The notes: a model not told the origin generated them from the sequence alone. A stretch of DNA of 64,000 nucleotides from Micromonospora sp. WMMD980 (GCF_029626035.1 NZ_JARUBE010000003.1:5890001-5954000), one strand, 5' to 3'; shown: positions 29,118 to 37,983, numbered from the stretch's first letter. Translations and numbers: made by a program.

Positions 29118-29711
29118 GTGGTCTCGGAGGAGCGGATCCGGCTGGCGGCGCTGGTCGCCCTGACCGTGCTGGCGGTGACGCTCGGCGCGTGGTGGTGGCG
29201 GTCGACCGCGCCCTGGCTCGGCACGACCGGGGGCGCGACGACCGACGACCTCGTCCGGTCCCGGGTCGAGCGCGCGTTCGGGCAGGACCGGTCGACCGGC
29301 CGGGACCCGGCGGTGGTCGTCATCGACCCCGACACCGGCGAGGTGGGTCCGGGGCCGGACCGTTCGGTGGTGATCCACGTCGGCCCGGACGGGTCGGCGC
29401 GTCCGCTCGAGGTGTCGCACGTGGTGTGGCGGGAGACGTCCCGGCTGACACCCGGCGCGCCGGCGGTGGTCCGCCAGGCGAACCCCTCGTCGGGCGACAC
29501 GTACCGGTTGTCGGTGCGGTGCTCCGGTGCGGGGGCGGCTGTCGCGCTGCGGGTCATCGGGACCGGTGCCGGCGACACGGAGCGGGTGCTGAGCTGCGGC
29601 GCCCGGCTGGACATTCCGGTGCTGGAGGGCACCGGCGCGCCGGTCTGGGTGCGGTTCGAGCCGCTGCGGGGTGAGGCCGAGTTGGACGCCCGCCTGGAGG
29701 CGCTCTACTGA
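29118..29711 (+). CDS. Single-pass membrane protein, function unknown
   Basis: 197 residues. One N-terminal transmembrane helix (about residues 8-25, RLAALVALTVLAVTLGAWWW), then an extracytoplasmic region of about 165 residues with a beta-rich C-terminal half containing two cysteines (SVRCSGAG and VLSCGAR) that could form a disulfide. I recognise no family. The GTG start has no Shine-Dalgarno; TACCCT (29105-29110) ends 7 nt before it, a leaderless arrangement, so it is probably transcribed separately from the PKS gene 33 nt upstream. Convergent, with a 4-nt gap, to the redoxin-like gene. Confidence 0.65.
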   Translation: MVSEERIRLAALVALTVLAVTLGAWWWRSTAPWLGTTGGATTDDLVRSRVERAFGQDRSTGRDPAVVVIDPDTGEVGPGPDRSVVIHVGPDGSARPLEVSHVVWRETSRLTPGAPAVVRQANPSSGDTYRLSVRCSGAGAAVALRVIGTGAGDTERVLSCGARLDIPVLEGTGAPVWVRFEPLRGEAELDARLEALY

Positions 29712-29715
29712 GCCG

Positions 29716-30414
29716 TCAGCCGGCCAGGCGGACCAGGTCGTCCCGGTAGTCCGACGCGGGGCCGAGTTCCGGCACCACCCGCACCAGCGTGCCCTGCCGG
29801 TCCACCAGCAGTGCGACGGCGGTGCCCGGCTGGGCGGCGAGGTGCAGGTAGGAGCGCAGTCCGCCGGCCGGGTCGCCGAGCGGGCGTACGCCGGTGGCGG
29901 TCGCGGGCCCGGCGGTGCGGCCCTCGGTCACGGTGACCACGGTGACCCCGGCGGGCGCGGTCGTCGCCGCCGTGCCGACCTCGCCGGCGCAGGCGCAGGC
30001 GTCGACCAGGATGATCATGGCGGGCAGCAGGCTGCGCAGCGGCACCGGGGTGTCGTCGGCGCCGACCAGGTCCAGCGCGGGCAGCGGGCCGACCGCCGCC
30101 GGCGCGGCCGTGGTGGACCGGGGCAGCACGGTCGGGGCAGTGCCGGAGCGGTGGGGTCGCGGCCAGGTGACGGCGGCCAGCCCGGCGAGCGTGATCAGCA
30201 TCGAGACCAGCAGCACCAGCACCGGAAGTCCGAGCCGGACCCGGGCCGGCCGGTGGTGGGTGTGCCGGTGATCGCGGCGCAGGTCGCGGCGCACCTGTCG
30301 CGCCTCGTCGGCGAGCGCCGAGGCGTCGTCGGGGACGACCACCCGGCCCCATTCCGGGGGCAGCCCACCGAGCCCGTCCGGCGGCCCCTGGCCGTCCGCG
30401 TCAGGCACGCCCAT
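29716..30414 (-). CDS. Membrane-anchored redoxin-like protein
   Basis: 232 residues. A cytoplasmic N-terminal part of about 70 charged residues, one transmembrane helix (about residues 63-85, LGLPVLVLLVSMLITLAGLAAV), then an outer thioredoxin-like domain. The segment AMIILVDACACAGEVG sits where thioredoxins have CxxC but reads CAC, so the redox centre, if real, is atypical. Strand GTAVALLVDRQGTLVRVVPEL is typical of the fold's second half. ATG 30414 is preceded by GGGGGTCCCG; the longer frame from 30492 is rejected. Function unknown; a methylamine-utilisation (MauE-like) or cell-envelope thiol role is only a guess. Confidence 0.62.
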   Translation of the reverse strand: MGVPDADGQGPPDGLGGLPPEWGRVVVPDDASALADEARQVRRDLRRDHRHTHHRPARVRLGLPVLVLLVSMLITLAGLAAVTWPRPHRSGTAPTVLPRSTTAAPAAVGPLPALDLVGADDTPVPLRSLLPAMIILVDACACAGEVGTAATTAPAGVTVVTVTEGRTAGPATATGVRPLGDPAGGLRSYLHLAAQPGTAVALLVDRQGTLVRVVPELGPASDYRDDLVRLAG

Positions 30415-30613
30415 CGGGACCCCCAGAACGTGTCGGTGAGCGGACGTCACGTCCACCACAAGCGTCCCGCACCGGGGGCCGTACCGCCACACCTGGGCGC
30501 GGACGGAGTTGCGGAGCTACCATGGAAGGAGCGCATTGCCCTAGATCTGCAACGCTCCGGCCGCCCGCATCCGGTTGTCATGTGTTAGTCACGGAGCGTG
30601 TCCAAACCATCGA

Positions 30614-30715
30614 CTTGACCTCCTGTCAAGCCGAAGAAATACCTCTCACAGGGCCCCTGAGCTGCGCCAACGGTCAGGACAGCGGTGAGACATCGGTGCC
30701 TGAGCGTGTTACCCT
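30614..30715 (+). promoter_or_regulatory. carD upstream region: palindrome and -10 box
   Basis: The 328-nt gap between 30414 and carD is less GC-rich than its surroundings. It holds CTTGACCTCCTGTCAAG (30614-30630; perfect 6-bp arms, 5-nt spacer), which contains a TTGACC, and TACCCT at 30710-30715, about 27 nt before the carD ATG. No RNA gene or ORF is evident. Confidence 0.45.
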
Positions 30716-30742
30716 AGACACAGCGAAAGGGGTTTCGAACCT

Positions 30743-31228
30743 ATGGTTTTCAGTGTCGGCGAGACCGTTGTTTACCCCCACCACGGGGCCGCACTCATCG
30801 AGGCAATCGAGACTCGGGTCATCAAGGGCGAGCCCAGGGAATACCTCGTCCTGAGGGTCGCGCAGGGTGACCTGACGGTCCGGGTGCCTGCCGAGAACGC
30901 CGAGATCGTGGGTGTGCGCGAGGTGGTCGGCGAAGAGGGCCTGGGCAAGGTCTTCGACGTGCTCCGTGCACCGCACACCGAGGAGCCGACCAACTGGTCG
31001 CGGCGTTACAAGGCAAATCTGGAGAAGCTGGCCTCCGGTAATCCGCTGAAGGTGGCCGAGGTCGTCCGCGACCTGTGGCGCCGGGAGCGGGAGCGGGGCC
31101 TGTCGGCGGGCGAGAAGCGCATGCTCGCCAAGGCCCGTGACATCCTCGTGGGCGAGGTCGCGCTGGCCGAGAAGAGCACCAAGGACGAGGCGGAGACGCT
31201 GCTCGACAAGGTGCTGACCGAGGCCTGA
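30743..31228 (+). CDS. carD: CarD-family RNA polymerase-binding regulator
   Basis: 161 residues, normal length. The N-terminal Tudor-like RNAP-interacting domain begins [23 protein letters not shown] and the helical C-terminal domain binds promoter DNA at the upstream edge of the bubble ([42 protein letters not shown]). The conserved Trp near residue 85 (NWSRRYKAN) is present. CarD stabilises open complexes at rRNA and many other promoters in actinobacteria. ATG 30743 follows GAAAGGGG. ispD starts 53 nt after the stop, a gene order shared with mycobacteria and streptomycetes. Confidence 0.97.
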   Translation: MVFSVGETVVYPHHGAALIEAIETRVIKGEPREYLVLRVAQGDLTVRVPAENAEIVGVREVVGEEGLGKVFDVLRAPHTEEPTNWSRRYKANLEKLASGNPLKVAEVVRDLWRRERERGLSAGEKRMLAKARDILVGEVALAEKSTKDEAETLLDKVLTEA

Positions 31229-31281
31229 TCCGCAACTCTGCCTCTACCCGCACCACAGCGAACGAAACCGAGGACCGCGAC

Positions 31282-31977
31282 GTGACCGCGCAGCTCAATC
31301 CGCGCGGTGACGTCGCGGTCCTCGTTCCTGCGGCCGGCGCCGGGGTGCGCCTCGGCCCGGGCGCGCCCAAGGCACTCCGCCCGCTGGCCGGCGAGCCGCT
31401 GCTGGTGCACGCCGTGCGCCGGATCGCCGCCGCGCCCTCGGTGCACACGATCGTGGTGGCCGCGCCGGCCGCCGACGTCGAGTCGGTGCGAGCGCTGCTC
31501 GCGCCGGTGGCGCCGGTGACCGTGGTGCCCGGTGGGGCCGAACGCCAGGCGTCCGTGGCGGCGGCCCTCGCGGCCGTGCCCGCCGGGCCGGAGATCGTCC
31601 TGGTCCACGACGCCGCCCGGGCGCTCACCCCGCCGGAACTGGTCGAGTCGGTGGCCGCGGCGGTCCGGGGCGGGCACGACGCGGTGATCCCGGTCCTGCC
31701 GGTGGTCGACACGATCAAGGAGGTCGACGCCGTCGAGCGGGTGCTCGGCACTGTCGACCGGGCCGCGCTGCGCGTGGTGCAGACCCCCCAGGGCTTCCGC
31801 CGGGCGGTGCTGGCCGCCGCGCACCGGGCGGCGGGGGATCCGCTCACCGACGACGCCGGTCTGGTGGAGAAGCAGGGCGTCGCGGTGTTCTGCGTACCCG
31901 GGTCGGAGCTGGCCTTGAAGATCACCCGCCCGTTCGACCTGGCCCTGGCCGAACACCTCCTGACCACCGGCGCCTGA
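31282..31977 (+). CDS. ispD: 2-C-methyl-D-erythritol 4-phosphate cytidylyltransferase
   Basis: 231 residues. Third enzyme of the MEP isoprenoid pathway, coupling CTP to methylerythritol phosphate. The nucleotide-binding loop [20 protein letters not shown] (about residues 13-32), [27 protein letters not shown] and [14 protein letters not shown] are all family blocks. Start GTG 31282 with GAGGAC a few nt upstream. It precedes ispF by 26 nt, the usual ispD-ispF pairing, although ispF also has its own -10 box. Confidence 0.95.
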   Translation: MTAQLNPRGDVAVLVPAAGAGVRLGPGAPKALRPLAGEPLLVHAVRRIAAAPSVHTIVVAAPAADVESVRALLAPVAPVTVVPGGAERQASVAAALAAVPAGPEIVLVHDAARALTPPELVESVAAAVRGGHDAVIPVLPVVDTIKEVDAVERVLGTVDRAALRVVQTPQGFRRAVLAAAHRAAGDPLTDDAGLVEKQGVAVFCVPGSELALKITRPFDLALAEHLLTTGA

Positions 31978-31991
31978 ACGCGCGGCGCGCG

Positions 31992-31997
31992 TACCCT
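31992..31997 (+). promoter_or_regulatory. ispF -10 box (TACCCT), leaderless geometry
   Basis: TACCCT ends exactly 6 nt before ATG 32004 and there is no Shine-Dalgarno, so ispF is probably also transcribed on its own as a leaderless mRNA inside the carD-ispD-ispF run. Confidence 0.55.
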
Positions 31998-32003
31998 CTG
32001 GTC

Positions 32004-32486
32004 ATGATCGTTCCTCGGGTGGCTGTCGGCACCGACGTGCACGCGTTCGCGGCCGGGCGGCCCTGCTGGGTCGCCGGCCTGCACTGGCCCGGCCAGGACG
32101 GCCTGGCCGGGCATTCGGACGCCGACGTGGTCGCGCACGCCGCCTGCAACGCGTTGCTCTCCGCCGCCGGCCTCGGTGACCTGGGCGCGAACTTCGGGGT
32201 GGACCAGCCGGAGTGGGCGGGCGCCTCCGGGGTGGCCCTGCTGACCGAGTCGGCCCGGCGGGTGCGGGTGGCCGGCTTCGCGATCGGCAACGTGTCCGTG
32301 CAGGTGGTCGGCGACCGGCCCAAGATCGGGCCGCGCCGGGACGAGGCGCAACGGGTGCTCTCCGAGGCGGTCGGCGCGCCGGTCACGGTCTCCGCGGCCA
32401 CCACCGACGGGCTGGGCTTCCCGGGGCGCGGCGAGGGGCTGGCCGGCATCGCGGTGGCGCTGGTGTACGAGGCGCCGGCGAACTGA
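32004..32486 (+). CDS. ispF: 2-C-methyl-D-erythritol 2,4-cyclodiphosphate synthase
   Basis: 160 residues, normal length. Metal ligands Asp11, His13 (GTDVHAF) and His45 ([12 protein letters not shown]) are visible, with GHSDADV and the C-terminal [23 protein letters not shown] block. It forms the cyclic diphosphate intermediate of the MEP pathway. In many actinobacteria cysS follows directly; here the next gene is a convergent unknown, and cysS appears about 31 kb later at the window edge. Confidence 0.96.
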   Translation: MIVPRVAVGTDVHAFAAGRPCWVAGLHWPGQDGLAGHSDADVVAHAACNALLSAAGLGDLGANFGVDQPEWAGASGVALLTESARRVRVAGFAIGNVSVQVVGDRPKIGPRRDEAQRVLSEAVGAPVTVSAATTDGLGFPGRGEGLAGIAVALVYEAPAN

Positions 32487-32521
32487 CGCGGCGGCCGGGG
32501 ACGCCGACCGCCGCGCCCTGG

Positions 32522-33046
32522 TCAGTCGACGTCGGTGCAGACGTTGTGCGTGGTGCCGTGCAGCATCGTGATGGTCTTGTCGTAGGTAGGGGTGAACGCC
32601 ACCCGGAACTGGCCGTCGACGATCCACAGCCCCTTCGGCAGCGAACCGGCGTTCTCCCGGAAGCCGAGCAGCACCGGACCGGTGACGTACCAGGTCATCG
32701 ACCCGTCGGGGCGGTAGACGACGAGTGAGGTGCCGCTCGCGTCGGCCGTGGCGGTGGCCCCCGTCTCCAGGTTGGTCACCCGGTCGACGAGCGCGCCGGT
32801 GAACAATTCCCGCTTCGGGGAGCCGTCCGGGTAGGTGTCCAACGTCAGTTTGCGTACCTCGTCGACGATCGGCTCCACCCGTACCGCGAACTCGCACCGG
32901 GCGCCGGCGGGCATCTCGAATGCCTCCTGGGGCGCCGGCACCCAGGCGCCGGGCGCGACGTCGGCGGCGGACGCCGCACCGGGAAGGGCCGCCACCAGGG
33001 CGGCCACCACCGACGCCGCCGCGACGCTCATCCTGCTGAACCGCAT
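32522..33046 (-). CDS. Small secreted protein, function unknown
   Basis: 174 residues. A clear Sec signal peptide (MRFSRMSVAAASVVAALVAALPGAASA, cleavage after Ala27) gives a mature extracellular protein of about 147 residues, beta-rich, with two cysteines (ARCEFAVRVEP and HNVCTDVD) likely to pair. The family is common and unnamed in actinomycetes. ATG 33046, with GGAGTGAAC just upstream, is the start; the longer frame from 33091 would bury the signal peptide. Divergent from the SARP-CGNR regulator gene across 188 bp, so a regulatory link is possible. Confidence 0.7.
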   Translation of the reverse strand: MRFSRMSVAAASVVAALVAALPGAASAADVAPGAWVPAPQEAFEMPAGARCEFAVRVEPIVDEVRKLTLDTYPDGSPKRELFTGALVDRVTNLETGATATADASGTSLVVYRPDGSMTWYVTGPVLLGFRENAGSLPKGLWIVDGQFRVAFTPTYDKTITMLHGTTHNVCTDVD

Positions 33047-33086
33047 GTTCACTCCATCCGTTCCGCTGATCAAGGGCGGTCCCAGC

Positions 33087-33121
33087 GTCACCGGGGTGAC
33101 TCACCACCGGCTCACCACCGG
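33087..33121. promoter_or_regulatory. Palindrome plus 11-bp direct repeat upstream of the SARP-CGNR gene
   Basis: GTCACCGGGGTGAC (33087-33100) is a perfect palindrome. It is followed by CTCACCACCGG repeated twice in tandem (33100-33110 and 33111-33121). An 11-bp period is the hallmark of SARP binding sites. It lies in the divergent gap 33047-33234; no clear -10 is visible. Confidence 0.45.
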
Positions 33122-33234
33122 GGCGGCGGCGCCGGGCCGCCCGACCCGCGCCACCGACCCCCGGTCGGGCCCACCGACCACGCGCTCACCGCCGGACGAC
33201 AACCGCCCGGACCGGCCGGCTCGTCCTGGTCGGT

Positions 33235-34587
33235 ATGGACTTCCGACTGCTCGGACCGTTCGAGGCGCGCCACGAGGGCCGGACCGTCGAGGTCGGCAGC
33301 CGCCGGCAGGAGCGCTGCCTGCTCGGGCTGCTGCTGCTCGACCCGGGTCGGGTGGTGCCGACCGACCGCCTCGTCGACCTGCTCTGGAACGGCCGCCCGC
33401 CGGCCACGGCGCGCGGCACGGTGCAGACGTACATCGGGCGACTGCGGGCGGCGCTGCATCCGTACGGGGTGCGGATCGACACCGGCGGCGAGGGCTACCG
33501 CGTCGACGTCACCGGGCATCGCGTCGACGTCGACGAGTTCGGTGAGCTGGTTCGGGCGGCGGGCACGGTCGCCGACCCCGCCGAGCGGGTGCGGTTGCTC
33601 GATCGAGGGCTCGCCCTCTGGCGGGGGCCGCTGCTCGCCGACGCGGCGGACGGCGACCTGCGGGACCGGCTGCGCGGCACGGTCGAGGAGTTGCGGCTGG
33701 TGGCGGTGGAACTGCGTGCCGAGGCGCGGCTCGCGCTGGGCCAGCACGCCCCGGTGATCGCCGAGCTGATGCCGGCGGCGACCCGGCACCCCACCCGTGA
33801 GCAGCTCCTGGCCGTGCTGATGACCGCCCTGTACCGGGGTGGTCGGCGGGCCGACGCGCTGCGGCTCTACCGCACCACCCGGGAACTGCTGGCGGCGGAC
33901 TTCGGCGTCGAGCCGGGGCCGCGGCTGCGCGAGGTGCACCGCCGGGTCGCGGCCGGCGACGACCGGCTCGACCGGGTCGGCCGACCGATATACGAGGTGC
34001 GGGTCGGCGACGAGAGCCTGCCGTGGAGCGTCGGCGGCCATCCCGCGCTGGACTTCTGCAACACGCTCGCCGGGTGGGGCCTCGCGTCGCCGCTGCCCGG
34101 CGCCGAGTGGCTGCGCGGCTATCGGACCCTGGCCGTCTGGGCGGGACACGTCGGGTTGACCGACGAGGTGGCGGTGAACCGGCTGCTCCACCTCGCGCGC
34201 CGCGACCCGGACACGTCGGAGCGGGTGCTCGCCGAGGCCCGTACGCTTCGGGCCGCCCTCCGCGCCTGCCTGGTCGATCCGGCGGACCGTCGGGCCTTCG
34301 ACGCGGTCGCCCGGTTCGCCGAGGTGGCCGCCCGGGCGCTGGTGTTCCGGCGCGAGGGGGACGGGCGCGGGCGCTGGTGGATCGATCTCGCCGCCGGGCT
34401 GCGACTGCCCCTGCACGCCGCCGCGTTCAGCGGCGCCCAACTGCTCACCGATCCGACCCGGCTCACGGTCCGGGCCTGTCCCGACGAGCGCTGCGGGTGG
34501 CTGTTCCTCGACGAGAGCGGCCTGCGGCGGTGGTGCAGCCTGGGCACCTGCGGGGGGCGGGCCGGCACGCCGTGCCGCGGCGCCTGA
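33235..34587 (+). CDS. SARP/BTAD transcriptional regulator fused to an ABATE-CGNR zinc-finger module
   Basis: 450 residues with two regulator types in one chain. Residues 1-95 form an OmpR-type winged helix of the SARP class (MDFRLLGPFEARHEG, then TVQTYIGRLRAALHPYGVRI). Residues 96-245 are the bacterial transcriptional activator domain, ending LLAADFGVEPGPRLREVHRRV. From about 260 a second module begins (GGHPALDFCNTLAGWG), typical of the ABATE domain, and ends with a CGNR zinc finger: CPDERC, a spacer, WCSLGTC, then GGR in place of the usual GNR. SARP proteins activate secondary metabolism; CGNR proteins are usually separate regulators. No ATPase or TPR part. No Shine-Dalgarno is clear at ATG 33235. 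The fusion is unusual in my experience. Confidence 0.85.
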   Translation: MDFRLLGPFEARHEGRTVEVGSRRQERCLLGLLLLDPGRVVPTDRLVDLLWNGRPPATARGTVQTYIGRLRAALHPYGVRIDTGGEGYRVDVTGHRVDVDEFGELVRAAGTVADPAERVRLLDRGLALWRGPLLADAADGDLRDRLRGTVEELRLVAVELRAEARLALGQHAPVIAELMPAATRHPTREQLLAVLMTALYRGGRRADALRLYRTTRELLAADFGVEPGPRLREVHRRVAAGDDRLDRVGRPIYEVRVGDESLPWSVGGHPALDFCNTLAGWGLASPLPGAEWLRGYRTLAVWAGHVGLTDEVAVNRLLHLARRDPDTSERVLAEARTLRAALRACLVDPADRRAFDAVARFAEVAARALVFRREGDGRGRWWIDLAAGLRLPLHAAAFSGAQLLTDPTRLTVRACPDERCGWLFLDESGLRRWCSLGTCGGRAGTPCRGA

Positions 34588-34627
34588 CCGTGGTCGGGTG
34601 GCGAGCCGGTCGGCTACGCTCACCGGG

Positions 34628-35626
34628 ATGCCGAGTGACGCCGCCGAGGACCAGTCCGCCGCCGACGGTTTCCTGCAGCGCGCCCACCTCCTCGCCGAGC
34701 TGGGCCGCTACGACGAGGGGATCGGCGAGCTGACCGCGTTGATCGCCAGTGAGCCCGCGCACGTCGAGGCGTGGGGAATGCTGGCCCGGATGCAGCTCGC
34801 CGCCGGCCGCCCCGCCGAGGCGCTCACGGTGGCCGAGGCGGCCTTGGCGGCCGACCCGGGCGCCGTGCCGCCGCTCGTGACACGCGGGCTCGCGCTGGTG
34901 GACCTGGAGCGCTGGAAGGGCGCCGCGAGCACCGCCGAGGAGATCCTGGCGCTCGGCCCCGACGACGCGTACGCGCAGCGCAGCGCCGCCGCGATCCTTT
35001 CCGCCGCGCGCAACGGGCAGCCGGCGCTGAACGCGGCCTGGCGCGGGGTCGAGCTGACCCCGGACGAGCCGGAGGCGCACCTGGTGCTCGGCCTGGTCTC
35101 GGTGCGGCTGGCGCTGTTCGACCTGGCCGAGCGGGCCTACCGCGAGGCGTTGCGGCTGGACCCGGCGCTGGCCGAGGCGGGGCGGGACCCGGGCGTGGCG
35201 CGGCTGGAGCGACGCCGCTACGCGGAGGCGCTGGAGCGCCTGACCGAGGCCGCCGACATTTCCCCGGCCCGCCCGGACCCGGCCCGGACCGCCGACACCG
35301 GCCTGCGCCGGCTGGTGCTGTCCGCGGCCGGCTGGTCGCTGCTGCTCACCGTGCTGGTCGCCGCGCTGGCCCCGGCCGCACCGGGCGCGTCCCGGCTGCT
35401 CGCCGTGCTCGCGGCGGTCGGGGTCGGGTTGCTGGCGGGTCTGCCGGCCGCCCGGTTGCCCGGCGCGCGGGACGCGATGTCGCGCGGTCTGTCCACGGCC
35501 GTCTACGCGGTGGCCGCCGCGCCGCTGCTGCTGGCGGTGTATGCCCTGGTCGGCGGGGTGTGGCCGCTGGTGGGTGCGATCACTGCCACGGTGGTCGCCG
35601 GGTTCGCCGTGTTCCGCCGGGGGTAG
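34628..35626 (+). CDS. TPR-repeat membrane protein
   Basis: 332 residues. The N-terminal two thirds are tetratricopeptide repeats: units such as [65 protein letters not shown] and [21 protein letters not shown]. The C-terminal third (from about residue 235) has three or four hydrophobic helices ([62 protein letters not shown]). The repeats face the cytosol and probably assemble proteins at the membrane; partners are unknown. ATG 34628 with TACGCT (34615-34620) ending 7 nt before it is leaderless-like, which rejects the longer frame from 34598. Confidence 0.78.
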   Translation: MPSDAAEDQSAADGFLQRAHLLAELGRYDEGIGELTALIASEPAHVEAWGMLARMQLAAGRPAEALTVAEAALAADPGAVPPLVTRGLALVDLERWKGAASTAEEILALGPDDAYAQRSAAAILSAARNGQPALNAAWRGVELTPDEPEAHLVLGLVSVRLALFDLAERAYREALRLDPALAEAGRDPGVARLERRRYAEALERLTEAADISPARPDPARTADTGLRRLVLSAAGWSLLLTVLVAALAPAAPGASRLLAVLAAVGVGLLAGLPAARLPGARDAMSRGLSTAVYAVAAAPLLLAVYALVGGVWPLVGAITATVVAGFAVFRRG

Positions 35627-35634
35627 AAAGTCGG

Positions 35635-36675
35635 ATGTTGACCGTCAACGCCTACGCGGCGACGTCCGCGTCCGACCCGCTCACGCCGACCACTGTCGAG
35701 CGGCGGGACCTCGGACCGGACGATGTCCTCATCGACATCAAGTTCGCCGGCATCTGCCACTCCGACATCCACACCGCGCGCAGCGAGTGGGGCCCGACCA
35801 CCTACCCGATCGTCGTCGGTCACGAGATCGCCGGCGTGGTGCGCGAGGTCGGCTCCGCGGTGACGAAGTTCGCCCCCGGCGACCGGGTCGGCGTCGGCTG
35901 CATGGTCGACTCCTGCCGGGAGTGCGACAACTGCCGCAAGGGCCTGGAGCAGTACTGCCTCAAGGGCAACATCGGCACCTACGGGGCGGTCGGCCGGGAC
36001 GGCGAGCCGACCCAGGGCGGCTACTCCGAGGCGATCGTGGTCACCGAGGGCTTCGTGCTGCGGATCCCGGACGGCATCGAGCTGGACGCCGCCGCGCCGC
36101 TGCTCTGCGCCGGCATCACCACCTACTCACCGCTGCGGCACTGGAACGCCGGGCCGGGCCGGAAGGTGGCCGTGGTCGGCATGGGCGGTCTCGGCCACAT
36201 GGCCGTGAAGCTGGCCCACGCCATGGGCGCCGAGGTGACCGTGCTGTCCCAGTCGCTGAAGAAGCGGGAGGACGGGCTGCGGCTCGGCGCCGACCACTAC
36301 TTCGCCACCTCGGACGAGTCCACGTTCACGGACCTGGCCGGCTCGTTCGACCTGATCGTCAACACGGTGAGCGCGTCCATCGACCTGGACGCCTACCTGG
36401 GGCTGCTGGCCGTGGACGGGACGCTGGTGAACGTGGGCGCGCCGGAGGACCCGCTGTCGGTGCGCGCCTTCTCGCTGATCCCGGCCCGGCGGTCGTTCGC
36501 CGGCTCGATGATCGGCGGCATCGCCGAGACGCAGGAGATGCTCGACTTCTGCGCCGAGCACGGGCTGGGCGCCGAGATCGAGGTGATCGCGGCCGACAAG
36601 ATCAACGAGGCGTACGAGCGGGTGCTCGCCTCGGACGTGCGCTACCGCTTCGTCATCGACGCCTCGACGTTCTGA
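35635..36675 (+). CDS. Zinc-dependent NAD(P) alcohol dehydrogenase (YahK/CAD-like)
   Basis: 346 residues, medium-chain dehydrogenase family. Catalytic zinc region [14 protein letters not shown] and [12 protein letters not shown]; the structural-zinc cysteines [15 protein letters not shown] are intact; the NAD(P) loop is [19 protein letters not shown], whose context resembles NADPH-dependent aldehyde reductases of the cinnamyl-alcohol type (YahK, YjgB, AdhC). It reduces aldehydes to alcohols or the reverse; the physiological substrate is unknown. ATG 35635 lies 8 nt after the TPR gene's stop, so the two may be co-transcribed. Convergent with hmgA. Confidence 0.9.
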   Translation: MLTVNAYAATSASDPLTPTTVERRDLGPDDVLIDIKFAGICHSDIHTARSEWGPTTYPIVVGHEIAGVVREVGSAVTKFAPGDRVGVGCMVDSCRECDNCRKGLEQYCLKGNIGTYGAVGRDGEPTQGGYSEAIVVTEGFVLRIPDGIELDAAAPLLCAGITTYSPLRHWNAGPGRKVAVVGMGGLGHMAVKLAHAMGAEVTVLSQSLKKREDGLRLGADHYFATSDESTFTDLAGSFDLIVNTVSASIDLDAYLGLLAVDGTLVNVGAPEDPLSVRAFSLIPARRSFAGSMIGGIAETQEMLDFCAEHGLGAEIEVIAADKINEAYERVLASDVRYRFVIDASTF

Positions 36676-36723
36676 CGGGCGACACCCGGGAGGGCCGCGT
36701 CCGCGCGGCCCTCCCGGGGTACG

Positions 36724-37890
36724 TCAGGGCTTGCGCGCCCAGGTCCAGGCGTAGCCGTCGTCCTCGCAGGCGGTGCCCGCGTCGCAGAGGTCCAGCGGGC
36801 GGAACGTGTCCACCATGACCGCCAGCTCGTCGAAGAAGTCCGCCCCGATGGACCGCTCGGCGGCGCCCGGCTGGGGGCCGTGGGTGAAGCCGGACGGGTG
36901 CAGCGAGATCGAGCCCTGCTCGATCCCGGAGCCGCGCCGGGCCTCGTAGTTGCCGCCGGTGTAGAAGAGCATCTCGTCGGAGTCGACGTTGTGGTGGTTG
37001 TACGGCACCGGGATGGCGGCCGGGTGGTAGTCCACCTTGCGCGGCACGAACGAGCAGATCACGAAGTTCGGGCCCTGGAACGTCTGGTGCACCGGCGGCG
37101 GCTGGTGGATCCGCCCGGTGATCGGCTCGAAGTCGTGGATGGAGAACGCCCACGGGTACATGTGCCCGTCCCAGCCGACCACGTCGAACGGGTGGTTCGC
37201 GTAGACGTACCTCGTCCAACCGCGCCGGTGCTTCACCAGCACCTCGACCTCCTCGCCGTCGACCAGCAGCGGGGTGTCCGGCCCCCGGACGTCGCGCTCG
37301 CAGTAGGGCGAGTGCTCCAGGAACTGCCCGCGCACGGAGAGGTAGCGCTTGGGCGGGCCGATGTGGCCGGCCGCCTCCACGGCGAGCAGCCGGGTCGGCT
37401 CGTCGCCGGTCGGCACCAGGCGGTGGATGGTCGAGGTGGGGATGACGACGTAGTCGCCGGCGACCGCGTCGAGCACGCCGAACGGCGACTCCACCCGCAT
37501 CGAGCCGGATTCCAGGTAGAGGCAGTGGTCGCCGGTGGCGTCGCGGAACAGCGGCGAGGGCCGGTCGGCCAGCACGTACGCGATCCGGACGTCGTCGTTG
37601 GCGAGCAGGTACCGCCGGCCGAGCACCGGGTCCGCGCCGGGGCCGTCGAGCTTGTGGGTGCGCAGGTGGCGCGGCTTGAGTGGCAGGTTCGGCACCCGGG
37701 TGACGGCGGGCGGGGCGAACTCCTCGGCGGCGAGGATCGCGGTCGGCGCGTGGCGGTGGTAGAGCAGCGACGAGTCGGAGGAGAAGCCCTCCTGGCCGAC
37801 CAGCTCCTCCGCGTAGAGCGTGCCGTCGGGCTGCCGGAACTGGGTGTGGCGTTTCCGGGGCACCTCGCCCACGCTGCGGTAGTAGGGCAT
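36724..37890 (-). CDS. hmgA: Homogentisate 1,2-dioxygenase
   Basis: 388 residues. Opens the ring of homogentisate to maleylacetoacetate in tyrosine catabolism. Cupin-type family blocks include MPYYRSVGEVPRKRHTQF, the substrate/iron region HPAAIPVPYNHHNVDSDEMLFYTGG and SLHPSGFTHGPQPGA. The His and Glu of HHNVDSDE and the His of FTHGP are in the expected places for the iron ligands. ATG 37890, with GGGAGG 5 nt before it. It is divergent from the operon of the unknown gene 37984 and fumarylacetoacetase, which suggests common control through the 93-bp gap. Confidence 0.95.
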   Translation of the reverse strand: MPYYRSVGEVPRKRHTQFRQPDGTLYAEELVGQEGFSSDSSLLYHRHAPTAILAAEEFAPPAVTRVPNLPLKPRHLRTHKLDGPGADPVLGRRYLLANDDVRIAYVLADRPSPLFRDATGDHCLYLESGSMRVESPFGVLDAVAGDYVVIPTSTIHRLVPTGDEPTRLLAVEAAGHIGPPKRYLSVRGQFLEHSPYCERDVRGPDTPLLVDGEEVEVLVKHRRGWTRYVYANHPFDVVGWDGHMYPWAFSIHDFEPITGRIHQPPPVHQTFQGPNFVICSFVPRKVDYHPAAIPVPYNHHNVDSDEMLFYTGGNYEARRGSGIEQGSISLHPSGFTHGPQPGAAERSIGADFFDELAVMVDTFRPLDLCDAGTACEDDGYAWTWARKP

Positions 37891-37925
37891 CTCGCCTCCC
37901 GTTATGTCCCGTCTCCGGCCGATGG

Positions 37926-37942
37926 CGTCCGATAATCGGACG
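37926..37942. promoter_or_regulatory. Candidate operator of the homogentisate genes (17-bp palindrome)
   Basis: CGTCCGATAATCGGACG is a perfect palindrome with 8-bp arms and a single central base, near the middle of the 93-bp divergent gap between hmgA and the 37984 gene. A second, imperfect site CGTTACTCGTAGCG follows (37951-37964), then TACATT at 37970-37975, 8 nt before the rightward GTG. The symmetry suits a dimeric regulator acting on both promoters. Confidence 0.5.
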
Positions 37943-37983
37943 CAGTTGTCCGTTACTCGTAGCGTCCCGTACATTCTTGTCTC

